Positions 63,857 through 64,000 of a stretch of 64,000 nucleotides of DNA are shown in pieces (position 1 is the first letter of the stretch; each line of letters opens with the position of its first letter). Source of the DNA: Betaproteobacteria bacterium (GTDB lineage: Bacteria; Pseudomonadota; Gammaproteobacteria; Burkholderiales; Rhodocyclaceae); NCBI GenBank assembly GCA_016720065.1, contig JADJXY010000002.1, forward strand, positions 1,005,001-1,069,000. Direction: 5' to 3'. A program made the translations under genes and the position numbers. The notes beneath the pieces are model-generated. The model worked only from the letters and a program-made list of their open reading frames with translations, was not told the origin of the DNA and made no database searches.

Positions 63857-63995
63857 TTTTTCCGTCGAGGCAAGAGCAAACCGGCTCCCGGGATTTACCC
63901 GGAAAAATTCCAGGAATCCAGAAGTTATTTCAACGTACTGCCTCCGAATCCCTTAGAATCCCCCAAAAAGTCTTAATCATTCTGGAGGAAGCGAT

Positions 63996-64000
63996 ATGTT
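63996..64000 (+). CDS. Start of an unidentified gene at the right edge
   Basis: An ATG at 63996 is preceded by GGAGGA at 63984-63989, a strong ribosome binding site, and runs off the window after five bases. A TAGAAT -10 candidate lies at 63954-63959. The product cannot be identified. It is divergent from lexA. Confidence 0.5.

Overview
The window is GC-rich, densely packed bacterial chromosome. The gene content and order point to a betaproteobacterium, most likely of the Rhodocyclales (Azospira/Dechloromonas/Azoarcus relatives): rpsB-tsf-pyrH-frr, map-glnD, smc-zipA-ligA, an rnfABCDGE cluster near nth, PiT with a DUF47 partner, a lexA-imuA-imuB/dnaE2 SOS mutagenesis cassette, and repeat types I associate with that group. 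This placement is inference from synteny and protein style, not a database match. No rRNA, tRNA, CRISPR array or prophage was seen.

Left part (1-23.5 kb) is housekeeping. The translation operon rpsB-tsf-pyrH-frr runs leftward, preceded by a lone rfbD. map-glnD runs rightward. A leftward three-gene unit follows: Kef-type antiporter, YbdK-type carboxylate-amine ligase and class I glutamine amidotransferase-like hydrolase. Next come mtnP, a methyltransferase, and the leftward unit smc-zipA-ligA-galU-hpt. A rightward, translationally coupled trio (guaD, a secreted hypothetical protein, a CapA-like protein) closes this part.

Middle part (23.5-50 kb) starts with a hemerythrin gene carrying an FNR/DNR-like palindrome, then a tolC-macA-macB type export operon split over four genes. 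A 1.3 kb gene-free stretch follows, built from two imperfect copies of a roughly 500 bp mosaic repeat whose hairpins show compensatory base changes. Then come pyrD, the complete rnf electron-transport cluster, a frameshifted PAS-PAS-GGDEF gene, nth and a FIST/DUF1841/FecR-like group. After that are a frameshifted flavodiiron-like MBL protein, a PilB/GspE ATPase, htpG (with a strong sigma-32 promoter and a hairpin that can cover its ribosome binding site), greB, and the PiT phosphate transporter with its DUF47 partner.

Right part (50-64 kb) is the most unusual. lexA, imuA, imuB and dnaE2 all point left and would form the familiar SOS mutagenesis operon. About 5.5 kb of accessory genes sit between imuB and dnaE2: an MmeI-like type IIL restriction-modification gene with one frameshift, an unknown protein convergent with a DUF488 protein, and an antitoxin-like HTH gene whose toxin is reduced to a stub. 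dnaE2 has its own LexA-box promoter. The 3' end of imuA is interrupted by two tandem copies of a 168 bp MITE-like element with terminal inverted repeats, which now supply the last residues and stop codon of ImuA.

Three genes carry single-base frameshifts, so either real decay or indel errors in the source assembly must be considered.
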